A DNA stretch of 64,000 nt from DASRAP01 sp035277145 (GCA_035277145.1 DATELA010000081.1:22995-86994); one strand, 5' to 3'; counted from the stretch's first letter, positions 37,615 to 46,980 are shown. Made by a program: numbers and translations. Notes: a model not told the origin generated them from the sequence alone.

Positions 37615-40600
37615 TCAGAAGGAAATGCGGAGGCCGGTGCGAATGCGCCGGGTCTCGCTGCGGAACTGCGGGTTATCGATACCAGTCGAGCTCGAGCCCT
37701 GTCCGTTACCGATGCGGCGCTGATTGAACTCGCGCACGCCCGTGTTGCAATCGCCGGTGTTGTTGAACACCTGGATGCAGTTGTCAATGTTGAACACGTT
37801 CGTGACGTCGACCGTGATGCCATACCGCGCATTGCCGATCGAGAGGTCTTTGCCGATGCGCAGGTTCGCCGACTGCTGCGCCGGACCGCGGCCCGTGTTC
37901 ACATCCGAGGCCGTGATCGTGTTCACGATGCCCGACTGACCCTGCGAGCGGTTCGGCGTGTACACCTGGCCCGAACGCCACGAGTAGGTCAGCGCGAACG
38001 TCATGTTTCGCAGAACGCTCGAGCCCCAGAACTTCGGAATCTCGCTGCGATACGCCACGTTGAAGCGCGCGTTGAACGAATGCGACTGGTCGGCGCCCGA
38101 AATCAGTTCACGGAACGTCGTGCCCTGGTTGATTTCGTTCGCGTCTTCCGCCTCGAATGCACGATCCGGCGGCGGCGCGTTTTCCGTCGTGCGCGACCAG
38201 CTGTAGTTCACGTTGTAGCCCCACACGCTGCCGCGGCCCGCTGCGCGATCGAACGCAACCTGAATGCCGCGTGACGTGAGGAAGTCCTGGTTCACTGCCA
38301 CGATGTACTGCGGCAGCGAGATGCCGTTGTACGTCGATCCGATGTCCTGGATCGCGTCGTTGGTGCGCGTGCCCGTGAGGCCTGACTCGTCGCGGTTGTA
38401 CACGCTCACGCTCACCGCGTAGTTACGGCCGATGTTCGCCGAATAACCCACTTCGTACTGCGTCGACTGCTCGAGCAGCAGGTTCGGGTTACCGATGAAG
38501 TCCGGGTTGTTGAAGAAGAGCGGTGGGTGGCACTCGCTCGTGCCGGGCTTCACCGCGTTCGCCGCGCAGAAGTTGTCGCCTGGGCCCGCGACGGTGCCCA
38601 CGCCCGAGTTGCGATACAGGTTGTGCAATTCGGGGTTCTTCGTGTAGCGGCCGGCGTTGAACCACAGCGCCGACTGTTCCGTCAACGGGAAGCTGACGCC
38701 GATGCGCGGTGCGAACGCCGTGCGGGCTTCTGCTTCCTTGAAGTCGTCTACCTGCGCCAAGCGCGTCGCGCTGTCCAGCAACGCGGGCTTGCCGTTCGCG
38801 TTCGGCGCCGACTGCAAGCACGCCAACACGCCCGTCAGGTTATCGCCGCCGCCCGTGGTGTACTGGAACGGCGTCGTGTTGATGCCCGCAGCCGTGCCGT
38901 TGCACACTTCGCGCGCCGTGGTGCCGTTGGTCGCGTTCAGCGGATTGCGGAAGCCGCTGCCCTTGGCCAGGCCGTAGTCGTAACGAATGCCGAAGTCCAC
39001 GGTGAGGAAGTCGTATTCGACGCGGTCCTGCAGGTACGAGGAAATTTCAATCGGCTTCGCGCGGTACAGCTGGTTCACGACCTGCGCGATACCGGAGTTA
39101 CCACGAAGTCCTTGCACTTCGTCGTACACGACGTCGTGCTGACGGAACGACACACCAACCTGAACGTTGTGGTGGTCGGTCAGCTGCGTGACATAGTCAG
39201 CGCGGCTGTCAAACGTGGTGTAGTTCTCGCCGCCGAAATACAGGTCCGTACCGGAGTACGGCACGCCGACCGGCGTGAACGGCGCAATGAAGTCGTCGTT
39301 GAAGTTCGGTCTCCAGTACCGATCTTCCGTGCAGATGCCTTGCCATACGTTGCACGTCAGACGGTCGAGTCCGACCTGGCCGAACGAGAACGAGATGTTG
39401 CTGCGGGCAAAGCGCTTCTCAGCGCGCGCGGACCACATGTACGACGCGTCGCGCACCGAGCCCTGAATGATCGTCTGATAGTTGCGCGAACCCGAGAGTC
39501 CGAGCGAGTCCATCAGCGTGCTCACGCGATCCCACGGATCGCCACCGTACGTCAGATAGTAGCGGCGATCGTACGACAGACGCTGACGGGACTGATCGAC
39601 TGCGGTCAGCGTGAACTTGAGCGTCTGGTTCGGAATGAACGTCAGCTTGCCGACGATCTGCTGGTTCTGCGAACCGCCGAACGCGCGCCACCCCTGCTCG
39701 ATGTCGAGCGCCTGCGGGTCACCCTGTTCGGTGTCGACGTCCGGTTCGCTGAACCGGTTCACGTCGTCGTCGAACTTGAGCACCGTGCCCTTCTGACTCT
39801 GCACCTGTCCGGACAACGAGTACCGGAGCATGTTGCGCGTGCCTGGGACCGGGCCCTGGATGAAGCCGTTGAAGAAGTGCTGGGCCTGCAGTTCGTCTGG
39901 TCGGGAGCCGAGCACGCCGGCGATCGACGACGTCTGATACTGCAACTGGCCCTGGAAGCGCTCGCCGCCTTCGCGGACAACGCTGTTGATGATGCCGGCC
40001 AATCCGCCGCCGTATTGCGGCGACATGTAGCCCTGGTTGAAACTCGTCTGGCCGACGGCCGCCGTGTTCAGCTGAATCGCCTGCGCACCTGTGACAGGAT
40101 TGTTCACGGCCACGCCGTCGATCGCCGACACCGTCGAACCGCCGCGGCTACCGCGAACGCGCACTGGCTGCGTCGTGTTGCGGCGCTCTTCCGCGAGCGA
40201 AATGAGGTTCGTGTTCTGCGGCACTTCCATGTAGCCCTGCTGGAGTGCCAGCACTTCGCCGATGCTCGTCACCGGCAGCGCATTGATCGTCTCGTTCGTG
40301 ATGACGGTCGTTGCACCGACGACGCCTTGCTCAATAATCGGCGGGGACTCAGCAACGATCTTCTGCGCCGTCAGGTTTGCGGCGGCCTGCGAAAGATCGA
40401 TGTTGAGTTCGCGTCGTACGTCGAGACGTACGACAACGTTTTCGGTCTCGACTGGAGCATAGCCGACCAGTCGCGCGATCACCGTGTACGTGCCCGGTGG
40501 CACCCCAAGGATCGTGTACGTGCCGTTGTTCTTCGTCGTCGTACCGTACGCACCGCCCTGGACGAAGACTTGCACGCCTTCAATCGGCTGCTTCGAGTCT

Positions 40601-40719
40601 TTGTCCCTGACGATACCGGCAATTGTGCCGGATCCTTGTGCTACGGCGATTCCTGATGCGGTGAGCGTCGCAAGTGCGATCGCTGAAGCCGCGTGCGCGA
40701 GTTTGCGCAAACTCCACAT
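37615..40719 (-). CDS. TonB-dependent outer-membrane receptor with carboxypeptidase-regulatory-like domain
   Basis: 1034 residues from ATG 40719, preceded by GGAGGG at 9 bases. The signal peptide ends at GIAVAQG. An N-terminal CarboxypepD_reg-like domain (GTIAGIVRDKDSKQPIEGV ... GTYTVIARLVGY) is followed by a plug (ITNETINALPVTSIGEVL, AIDGVAVNNPVTG) and a large barrel ending in RRIRTGLRISF, with the terminal Phe used by the barrel assembly machine. This is the SusC/Oar-like type common in FCB bacteria. The ligand is unknown. It is the first gene of the surface operon; the energy transducer TonB is encoded at 49729. Confidence 0.9.
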   Translation of the reverse strand: MWSLRKLAHAASAIALATLTASGIAVAQGSGTIAGIVRDKDSKQPIEGVQVFVQGGAYGTTTKNNGTYTILGVPPGTYTVIARLVGYAPVETENVVVRLDVRRELNIDLSQAAANLTAQKIVAESPPIIEQGVVGATTVITNETINALPVTSIGEVLALQQGYMEVPQNTNLISLAEERRNTTQPVRVRGSRGGSTVSAIDGVAVNNPVTGAQAIQLNTAAVGQTSFNQGYMSPQYGGGLAGIINSVVREGGERFQGQLQYQTSSIAGVLGSRPDELQAQHFFNGFIQGPVPGTRNMLRYSLSGQVQSQKGTVLKFDDDVNRFSEPDVDTEQGDPQALDIEQGWRAFGGSQNQQIVGKLTFIPNQTLKFTLTAVDQSRQRLSYDRRYYLTYGGDPWDRVSTLMDSLGLSGSRNYQTIIQGSVRDASYMWSARAEKRFARSNISFSFGQVGLDRLTCNVWQGICTEDRYWRPNFNDDFIAPFTPVGVPYSGTDLYFGGENYTTFDSRADYVTQLTDHHNVQVGVSFRQHDVVYDEVQGLRGNSGIAQVVNQLYRAKPIEISSYLQDRVEYDFLTVDFGIRYDYGLAKGSGFRNPLNATNGTTAREVCNGTAAGINTTPFQYTTGGGDNLTGVLACLQSAPNANGKPALLDSATRLAQVDDFKEAEARTAFAPRIGVSFPLTEQSALWFNAGRYTKNPELHNLYRNSGVGTVAGPGDNFCAANAVKPGTSECHPPLFFNNPDFIGNPNLLLEQSTQYEVGYSANIGRNYAVSVSVYNRDESGLTGTRTNDAIQDIGSTYNGISLPQYIVAVNQDFLTSRGIQVAFDRAAGRGSVWGYNVNYSWSRTTENAPPPDRAFEAEDANEINQGTTFRELISGADQSHSFNARFNVAYRSEIPKFWGSSVLRNMTFALTYSWRSGQVYTPNRSQGQSGIVNTITASDVNTGRGPAQQSANLRIGKDLSIGNARYGITVDVTNVFNIDNCIQVFNNTGDCNTGVREFNQRRIGNGQGSSSTGIDNPQFRSETRRIRTGLRISF

Positions 40720-41147
40720 TGTCCGATTCCCTCCGCAGGGGTGATCGTGCCGGACCGGGTAGCCTTGTCCGCGCCTCAGTGCGCGGCGCAACACTACGTC
40801 GAGAGTGGATACAAACGACGGAAATGCATCCGCGGAGCCGCGCGTTTACCGCGCAGTGTCCCAGATGTTCCCGGCGTTACGGATGGCCACGCCATCCGAA
40901 GGTGCTTGCGGGCCAAAAGGTCACGCCTGGTCACAGGTGTGTCAAGACACATTTTCGGGCCCTTTGTCCTCACGTCGACCTACCCTGCGAAGGGGGCCGA
41001 GCGTCACAACCTTATTATGGTTTTCGACTGCTCCGCCCCTTGCGAACGCCGCGTACGTGAGGGGGATGGTCCAAAACGCAGAAGGGCGAGGAGTATTCTC
41101 CTCGCCCTTCGCACTTCAACGGCTCCTTCCGTCTTTTTTCTGTACAG
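40720..41147. other. 428-base gap upstream of the TonB receptor operon
   Basis: Holds the operon control region and, at its far end, the terminator of the next gene. Minus-strand signals include an AT-rich CATAATAAGG at about 41011-41018 that could be a -10 region without a good -35, and a GGATGG/CCATCC hairpin near 40880-40897. The direct repeat GGTCAC-GCCT-GGTCAC lies at 40919-40934. No protein-coding potential or recognised riboswitch was found. Confidence 0.4.
41072..41110 (-). terminator. Intrinsic terminator, GCGAGGAG hairpin family
   Basis: A 13-bp perfect stem (GAAGGGCGAGGAG and complement) with a 4-base loop, followed on the minus strand by CTGCGTTTTGG. It terminates the beta-barrel gene at 41148 ahead of the TonB receptor operon. 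Confidence 0.85.
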
Positions 41148-41807
41148 CTACCTCAGGCTGAGCGGCGTCCAGACCAAGGAAACGCCGAATCCGTTATCGC
41201 GCGGAAAGAAATCAGACCCGGCAAACAGCGCGCTGGCACGCAAACCGAGATTGTTCGTGAAGTCGATCGCCAGCCCAAGGTCCACGTCCACGCCAACATT
41301 GGTATCGCTGCCGCCACCCGGCGAGCACGAGTTGCAGAAGTCCACGGAAAACCGCGGGTGCGCATACGGCGTGATCGCCATCGGTATCCGCTCCTTGAAT
41401 ACGAAGCGGTGACCCACGCTCATGCCCAGCGGCACGCGCATAATAGAAGTCCCGTCGCCAAACGAGCCGCCAATGCCGCCGGTCAGCAGCAGGTCGAGCG
41501 GCATCTCGCGCGACGCCGCCGCAAGCCGATACGCGAGCCCGCCACCAATAATGAAGCGGGTGCCGGCCCCCGGGCCTTCCGCGTCATTCAGCCCAGCATC
41601 GAGCTGCAAGTGCGCGCGACTACCGGCCTCTTCGCGCCACTGAAACACGAGCGACGTGCCCGTACGCGGACCCGACGCGACGCCGTAGTTGAATTCACGT
41701 ATGGCGACTGACGGCGGCTGCAGCGACGGATAGCTGAAATACTGCGCGCGCGACACCGCGGGAATCAGCGCGACCAGCGCGCTCAAAATGATCGGACGAA
41801 TACGCAT
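41148..41807 (-). CDS. Outer-membrane beta-barrel protein of unknown function
   Basis: 219 residues with a signal peptide ending at AVSRAQ. The mature part alternates hydrophobic residues in strands (RFIIGGGLAYRLAA, GMSVGHRFVFKERI, LGLAIDFTNNLGLRASALF) and ends with GVSLVWTPLSLR, consistent with an 8- to 10-stranded barrel. Two cysteines occur in a CNSC turn. Monocistronic, with its own terminator. No specific family recognised. Confidence 0.7.
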   Translation of the reverse strand: MRIRPIILSALVALIPAVSRAQYFSYPSLQPPSVAIREFNYGVASGPRTGTSLVFQWREEAGSRAHLQLDAGLNDAEGPGAGTRFIIGGGLAYRLAAASREMPLDLLLTGGIGGSFGDGTSIMRVPLGMSVGHRFVFKERIPMAITPYAHPRFSVDFCNSCSPGGGSDTNVGVDVDLGLAIDFTNNLGLRASALFAGSDFFPRDNGFGVSLVWTPLSLR

Positions 41808-41968
41808 TGTGGGGAGGGCCGAAGTTGTCTGCGGTACACCATCGCAGACTCGTGGTTCACGCTCGACGTAACGCAGCGTGTGGCGACCCGATGACCGCGG
41901 CGTGCCTCCCTATGAAAAGCGCCGCGCAATTCGCGCGGCGCTACAACACTGGAGCTGCATCGCTGGAA

Positions 41969-42217
41969 CTAGCCTCGCTCTGCGTACTCCGCGACGACGC
42001 GAACCACGTCGTCGGCAACCTGCATGAACCCGCCGCGAACATTGATGTGCACCTTGTCGCCGATGCGCAAAACACCCTTGCCCAGCAGCGTCAGAATCGG
42101 CGCGTGACCCGGCAGAATGCCGACTTCACCGTCGTATGCAGGCGCGACGATCGTGTGCGCCGTGCCTTCGTACACGGTCTGCTCCGGCGAAATGACCGCG
42201 ATCGTCAAATCACTCAT
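41969..42217 (-). CDS. atpC: F1-ATPase epsilon subunit, short form
   Basis: 82 residues: only the N-terminal beta-sandwich (VISPEQTVYEGTAHTIVAPA, GILPGHAPILTLLGKG) is present. The two-helix C-terminal domain that inhibits ATP hydrolysis in many bacteria is absent, so that form of regulation is not expected. The stop at 41969 is certain and the start overlaps the atpD stop (ATGA). Last gene of the atpAGDC set. Confidence 0.92.
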   Translation of the reverse strand: MSDLTIAVISPEQTVYEGTAHTIVAPAYDGEVGILPGHAPILTLLGKGVLRIGDKVHINVRGGFMQVADDVVRVVAEYAERG

Positions 42218-43632
42218 CCCTTCGCGAGCTCCTCGGCGTTCTTCACAACTTCTTCAACCGTGCCGGCCATGTAGAACGCCTGCTCAGGCAAGTGATCGAA
42301 TTCGCCCGCGCAAATGCGCTCGAACGACTCGATCGTGTCCGCGAGCTTCACATACTTGCCCGGACGTCCGGTGAACGCTTCGGCGACGGAGAACGGCTGC
42401 GACATGAAGCGCTGCAAACGCCGCGCGCGCGCTACCGTCTTTTTGTCTTCTTCCGACAATTCGTCCATACCGAGAATCGCAATGATGTCCTGCAGTTCCT
42501 TATAGCGCTGCAAAATGCGCTGCGTTTCTGTGGCCGCGTTGTAGTGGCGCGCGCCGACGTACTGCGCGTCGAGAATACGTGAACCGGAATCGAGCGGATC
42601 GACCGCCGGATAAATGCCGAGTTCCGAAATCTTTCGCGACAACACGACGGTTGCGTCGAGGTGCGCGAACGCCGTTGCAGGCGCGGGATCCGTGAGGTCG
42701 TCGGCGGGCACGTAAATCGCTTGCACCGATGTGATCGATCCATTTCTCGTCGACGTAATGCGTTCCTGCAAATCGCCCATCTCCGTCGCGAGCGTCGGCT
42801 GATAACCCACGGCGCTCGGCATGCGGCCAAGCAACGCGGACACTTCGGAGCCGGCCTGCGTGAACCGGAAGATGTTGTCGATGAACACGAGCACGTCGAG
42901 GTTCTCTTTGTCGCGGAAATACTCGGCGACCGTGAGGCCCGACAAGCCGACGCGCAAACGCGCGCCCGGCGGCTCGTTCATCTGTCCGTAGATCAGCGCG
43001 ACCGACGGCAGAATGCCCGCTTCCTTGAACTCGAGGTAGAGATCGTTTCCTTCGCGCGTCCGCTCACCCACGCCGCAGAACACGGATTTACCGCCGTGAC
43101 CCTTCGCGACGTTGTTGATGAGTTCCTGAATGACGACGGTCTTTCCGACGCCGGCGCCGCCGAAGAGTCCGATCTTTCCACCCTTCACGAATGGCGCGAT
43201 GAGATCGACGACTTTGATGCCCGTCTCGAAGATTTGTGTCTTCGGTTCGAGGCTGACGAAGTCCGGACGCTTGCGGTGAATCGGCCAGCGCTCGACTGAC
43301 GCGGCAATTGGCTCACCGTTGTCGACGGGTTCGCCGAGCACGTTCAGGATTCGGCCGAGTGCCGGTGCACCGACAGGTACCGTGATCGCTTTGCCGGTAT
43401 CGATCGCGTCCATACCGCGCACGACGGCGTCTGTGGTCGACATCGCAACAGCGCGCACTTGATTGCGTCCGATGTGCTGCTGCACCTCGGCCACGACTTT
43501 GATGTGCGTTCCGTCGGGCGCTTTCGCTTCGATCTGAAGCGCGTTGTAGATCTCGGGAAGCTTTTCAGCCTCGAACTCAACGTCGAGTACAGGGCCGATG
43601 ACTTGGACGATTTTTCCGGTTGTTGCTGACAT
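42214..43632 (-). CDS. atpD: F1-ATPase beta subunit
   Basis: 472 residues, the catalytic subunit of ATP synthase. Walker A is FGGAGVGKTVVIQELIN, the catalytic Glu lies in GVGERTREGNDLY, Walker B is VLVFIDNIFRFTQAGSE, and the DELSEED regulatory loop reads MDELSEEDKKTVARAR. Start ATG 43632 (MSATTGKIVQVIGPV); the frame extends to 43668 through the octamer repeat, which is not convincing coding DNA. No Shine-Dalgarno is visible. Overlaps atpC. Confidence 0.96.
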   Translation of the reverse strand: MSATTGKIVQVIGPVLDVEFEAEKLPEIYNALQIEAKAPDGTHIKVVAEVQQHIGRNQVRAVAMSTTDAVVRGMDAIDTGKAITVPVGAPALGRILNVLGEPVDNGEPIAASVERWPIHRKRPDFVSLEPKTQIFETGIKVVDLIAPFVKGGKIGLFGGAGVGKTVVIQELINNVAKGHGGKSVFCGVGERTREGNDLYLEFKEAGILPSVALIYGQMNEPPGARLRVGLSGLTVAEYFRDKENLDVLVFIDNIFRFTQAGSEVSALLGRMPSAVGYQPTLATEMGDLQERITSTRNGSITSVQAIYVPADDLTDPAPATAFAHLDATVVLSRKISELGIYPAVDPLDSGSRILDAQYVGARHYNAATETQRILQRYKELQDIIAILGMDELSEEDKKTVARARRLQRFMSQPFSVAEAFTGRPGKYVKLADTIESFERICAGEFDHLPEQAFYMAGTVEEVVKNAEELAKG

Positions 43633-43641
43633 TCGGTTTAT

Positions 43642-43701
43642 GAGAAGACGAGATGACGAGACAATCACTACAGCCTACCGCCTACCGCCTACACCCTACC
43701 C
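43642..43701. repeat. Octamer unit plus (CCTACCG)n heptamers between atpG and atpD
   Basis: GAGAAGACGAGATGACGAGAC at 43642-43662 is a short copy of the octamer repeat seen elsewhere. It is followed by heptamers at 43674-43701: CCTACCG, CCTACCG, CCTACAC, CCTACCC. The last units run into the stop codon of atpG. Confidence 0.75.
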
Positions 43702-44559
43702 TTGCAGCGCCGCCGCGCCGCCAACAATCTCCGCGATTTCCTGCGTGATTTGCGCCTGACGCGCGCGATTGTAATTGCGACGCAAAATGTTCAGCATTTC
43801 TCCCGCGTTGTCCGTCGCGCTCTTCATTGCCGTGCGCCGCGCCGCTTGTTCCGCGGCAGCCGTTTCGACGAGCGCTCGATACACCGCATTGCGCACGTAC
43901 GCCGGCAACAGCTCCGTCAGAATTTTTTCGCCTGACGGATAGAGCAGCCAGTCGCGCCCCGTGGTGCCTCGCGCTGGCGGTTCCACCGGCAATACGCGGT
44001 CTGCGACCGGCGGCGTCGACAACGCCGATTTGAACTTCGAGCGAACGACATACACCGCGTCGAGCGCGCCGGCGATGAAGTCGCTCATCATGCCATCGAC
44101 GAGCTCTGCGGCGTGCTGCGCACTCGGCCGATCGCCGATATCGCTGCGTTGCGTCCCGAGCTTGCGGCCGACGTACTTGAAATACCCGATGCCCTTGCGG
44201 CCGACGACGTGCACATCGACGGACGTGCCCGCGCCTTCGAGCCGCGCGATGAGCGCGCGCGCTTCTTTGATGAGGTTTGCGTTGAATGCGCCCGCAAGGC
44301 CGCGATTCGACGTAATCAGCAGCACGCCCGCGCGACGTTCGCGCTGCGGCTGGCGCAGCAACGGAAACTGCTGCGCGAGATCGGGCGCGTAGAGATCGGC
44401 GATGACCGCGCGCAAAGCGTCCGCGTACGGTCGCGCCGAGTTCATGCGATCCGTGGCGCGTTTCATCTTCGACGTCGCCACCATCTCCATCGTGCGCGTG
44501 ATTTTGCGCGTGTTCTCGACGGATTTGATGCGGCCTTTGAGCTCTCGACCTTTAGCCAT
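43696..44559 (-). CDS. atpG: F1-ATPase gamma subunit
   Basis: 287 residues, the central rotor stalk. The N-terminal helix GRELKGRIKSVENTRKITRTMEMVATSKM and the C-terminal MKSATDNAGEMLNILRRNYN with ITQEIAEIVGGAAAL are family hallmarks (both are longer than shown here in pieces). The start codon directly abuts the atpA stop with no spacer. The stop lies within the heptamer repeat. Confidence 0.95.
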   Translation of the reverse strand: MAKGRELKGRIKSVENTRKITRTMEMVATSKMKRATDRMNSARPYADALRAVIADLYAPDLAQQFPLLRQPQRERRAGVLLITSNRGLAGAFNANLIKEARALIARLEGAGTSVDVHVVGRKGIGYFKYVGRKLGTQRSDIGDRPSAQHAAELVDGMMSDFIAGALDAVYVVRSKFKSALSTPPVADRVLPVEPPARGTTGRDWLLYPSGEKILTELLPAYVRNAVYRALVETAAAEQAARRTAMKSATDNAGEMLNILRRNYNRARQAQITQEIAEIVGGAAALQG

Positions 44560-46131
44560 CTACTTTTTTGCCACCTTCTGATACGCCGCGATGGCGCTCT
44601 TCAACTCTTCTTCCGTTTCCTTCGAGAGCGTCTTCTCCCGCTTGATCTTGTCGCCGATCTGCGGGAACTGGGCCTGCGCGTATTCCAGGAATCCGCGCTC
44701 CCACTCCCGCACGCGATTCACGGGTACTTCGTCGAGGTACCCGTTGGTGACAGCGTAGAGGATCATGACCTGCGTTTCCATCGGCAGCGGCACGTACTGG
44801 CCTTGCTTCAGCACTTCGACCGTGCGCACACCGCGGTCCAACTGACGCCGCGTCGCGGCATCGAGGTCCGATGCAAACGCGGCAAACGCCTCGAGCTCGC
44901 GGTATTGAGCGAGATCGAGACGCAAACGACCGGCGACTTGCTTCATCGCTTTGGTTTGCGCAGAACCACCGACGCGTGACACTGAAATGCCGACGTTCAC
45001 CGCCGGGCGCACGCCCGCGTTGAACAAGTCCGCTTCGAGAAAGATCTGGCCGTCAGTAATGGAAATGACGTTCGTCGGGATGTACGCCGACACGTCGTTC
45101 GCTTGTGTTTCAATCACGGGCAGCGCAGTGAGCGATCCGCCCGGCTTGAAAATCATCTTGTTATCGACGACACCGGTGTCCTCGCGGAGCTTCGCGGCGC
45201 GCTCGAGCAAACGTGAGTGGAGATAGAACACGTCGCCAGGATACGCTTCGCGGCCCGGCGGGCGGCGCAACACGAGTGACAGCTGGCGATAAGCCGCCGC
45301 CTGCTTCGTGAGGTCGTCGTACACGCACAGCGTCGCGCGACCTTCGTGATACATGAAGTACTCGGCCATCGCGCATCCGGAGTACGGCGCGATGTACTGC
45401 ATTGGCGCGGGATCCGACGCACTCGCCGCGACGACGATGGTGTACTCCATCGCGCCGGCCTGGCGCAACTTCTCAACCACCGACGCAACGGTCGACGCCT
45501 TCTGACCAATCGCGACGTACACGCACACAACGTTGGTGCCCTTCTGATTAATGATTGTGTCGAGCGCGATGGCGGTCTTGCCCGTCGATCGGTCGCCGAT
45601 GATCAGCTCGCGCTGACCGCGGCCAATAGGAATCATCGAGTCGATTGCCTTGAGCCCCGTTTGCAACGGCTCTTTCACAGGCTGACGAACGATGATGCCG
45701 GGCGCGGGGCTCTCGACTTTGCGCGTCATTTTCGCGCGCAAATCACCAGCGCCGTCAATCGGCCGGCCGAGTGGATCCACAACGCGGCCAATCAGTTCGT
45801 GACCGACGGGCACCTCGAGCACGCGCGCCGTCCGGCGAACCTCGTCGCCTTCCTTCAGTTGCAGATAGTCGCCGAGAATGACGGCGCCGATGTTGTCTTC
45901 TTCGAGATTCAGCGCGAGCGCTGTGATCTTATTGCCGGTCTTCGCTGAGGTGATCTCGAGCATTTCGCCGGCCATCGCCTTTTGCAAACCGTAAATGCGC
46001 GCGATGCCGTCCTTCGCTTCGATAACCGACCCCACGTCGTCGACGTCGAGCTGATGTAAGTCAGCCGCTTCGATTTCGCGGAGCAGAATGTCTTTGATTT
46101 CCCCTGGGCGGAGGAGCGTGTCGGATGCCAT
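44560..46131 (-). CDS. atpA: F1-ATPase alpha subunit
   Basis: 523 residues, the regulatory nucleotide-binding subunit of ATP synthase. Walker A is IIGDRSTGKTAIALD; the signature PAVNVGISVSRVGGSAQ, which includes the arginine finger region, is intact. The start is ATG 46131. Upstream is not an atpH (delta) gene but a 63-base gap and then an AraC-like regulator, so the F1 genes are separated from F0 and delta in this genome. Confidence 0.96.
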   Translation of the reverse strand: MASDTLLRPGEIKDILLREIEAADLHQLDVDDVGSVIEAKDGIARIYGLQKAMAGEMLEITSAKTGNKITALALNLEEDNIGAVILGDYLQLKEGDEVRRTARVLEVPVGHELIGRVVDPLGRPIDGAGDLRAKMTRKVESPAPGIIVRQPVKEPLQTGLKAIDSMIPIGRGQRELIIGDRSTGKTAIALDTIINQKGTNVVCVYVAIGQKASTVASVVEKLRQAGAMEYTIVVAASASDPAPMQYIAPYSGCAMAEYFMYHEGRATLCVYDDLTKQAAAYRQLSLVLRRPPGREAYPGDVFYLHSRLLERAAKLREDTGVVDNKMIFKPGGSLTALPVIETQANDVSAYIPTNVISITDGQIFLEADLFNAGVRPAVNVGISVSRVGGSAQTKAMKQVAGRLRLDLAQYRELEAFAAFASDLDAATRRQLDRGVRTVEVLKQGQYVPLPMETQVMILYAVTNGYLDEVPVNRVREWERGFLEYAQAQFPQIGDKIKREKTLSKETEEELKSAIAAYQKVAKK

Positions 46132-46194
46132 TAGAAATGATGCGTTGAGTTGCTTGTGAAAATAGTCACAAGGAAGAACTTTCGCGTGCCGTGG

Positions 46195-46980
46195 TCACGC
46201 CCGCGATCGGCCCCGGCCGTCCGCGAACCGCTTAATTAGGTCGATCGCACGGAGCCGCGCCAGACTGACGGGCCGTGCCCCTATGACGCGGCGCGCCGTC
46301 GTCGCGAGATGTGACGGTGACGCAAATCCGAGCACTACAGCCACATCTGCGACATCATAGCCAGGATTCTTGGCCAGCTCCGCCGCAGCCAGCACGCGCA
46401 CGAGGTCGATCACCCGTTTGAGATTGGGTCCATCGCTCGCGGCGAACTTGCGGCTCAGATGTTCGCGCGTCAGGCCAAGTCCGCGCGCCAGCAATCCCGT
46501 GCGCACGGGGCGCCCCGCGTGCGCAACCACCGCCGTCCACGCGCGATGCTGCAACGTGGTCGTAAGGTTCAGCGCCGGCGGTGGAGCCTCGAGCGCGCGG
46601 ACAAACCGCGCGGTGAATCCATCGCGAACAACCAGATCCCGCACGGCAGCACTGTCGACGCCATCGGCCAGCACATCCGCGAATTCATGATCCGCGCACT
46701 TGGCGATTGCAGGACCGCCGGCGCCACGGTACGACACGACGCCAAAAAAAGGCGCCGACGGAAATTCGCGCGCGAGGCCGGCAACACGCCACGTGTCATC
46801 ACCCGCGTGATCCACATCCACGAGCGCGGCATCCACCAATTCCCGGCGAAACAACCGCTCGAACGCCGCCGGCGTGCGCGCAAGTACAAGCCGCGCACGC
46901 CGGCGCGGAAACGCGCGCTTGAGCGCAGTGCGCGCTGATTCGCGCGGTGCAAACGCAGCGATGCACTGCACCGTGCTCAT
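46195..46980 (-). CDS. AraC-type helix-turn-helix regulator with receiver-like N-terminus
   Basis: 261 residues. The N-terminal half (about 1-120) resembles a degenerate response-regulator receiver: a strand ending VDAALVDVDHAGDD stands where the phosphoacceptor would be, followed by FFGVVSYRG. The C-terminal half is an AraC-like double helix-turn-helix (GLLARGLGLTREHLSRKFAA and VAVVLGFASPSHLATTARRV). It overlaps the MlaF-like ATPase gene by ATGA and would be co-expressed with it. Target genes unknown. Confidence 0.75.
   Translation of the reverse strand: MSTVQCIAAFAPRESARTALKRAFPRRRARLVLARTPAAFERLFRRELVDAALVDVDHAGDDTWRVAGLAREFPSAPFFGVVSYRGAGGPAIAKCADHEFADVLADGVDSAAVRDLVVRDGFTARFVRALEAPPPALNLTTTLQHRAWTAVVAHAGRPVRTGLLARGLGLTREHLSRKFAASDGPNLKRVIDLVRVLAAAELAKNPGYDVADVAVVLGFASPSHLATTARRVIGARPVSLARLRAIDLIKRFADGRGRSRA

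Noticed and set aside
38527..40656. 709-codon open frame opposite the TonB receptor
   Set aside because: No motif, no ribosome-binding site, and shadow composition over a clear receptor gene.
40720..41060. Possible cobalamin or other riboswitch before the TonB receptor
   Set aside because: No conserved core of a known riboswitch was found, only short hairpins and a weak AT-rich site.
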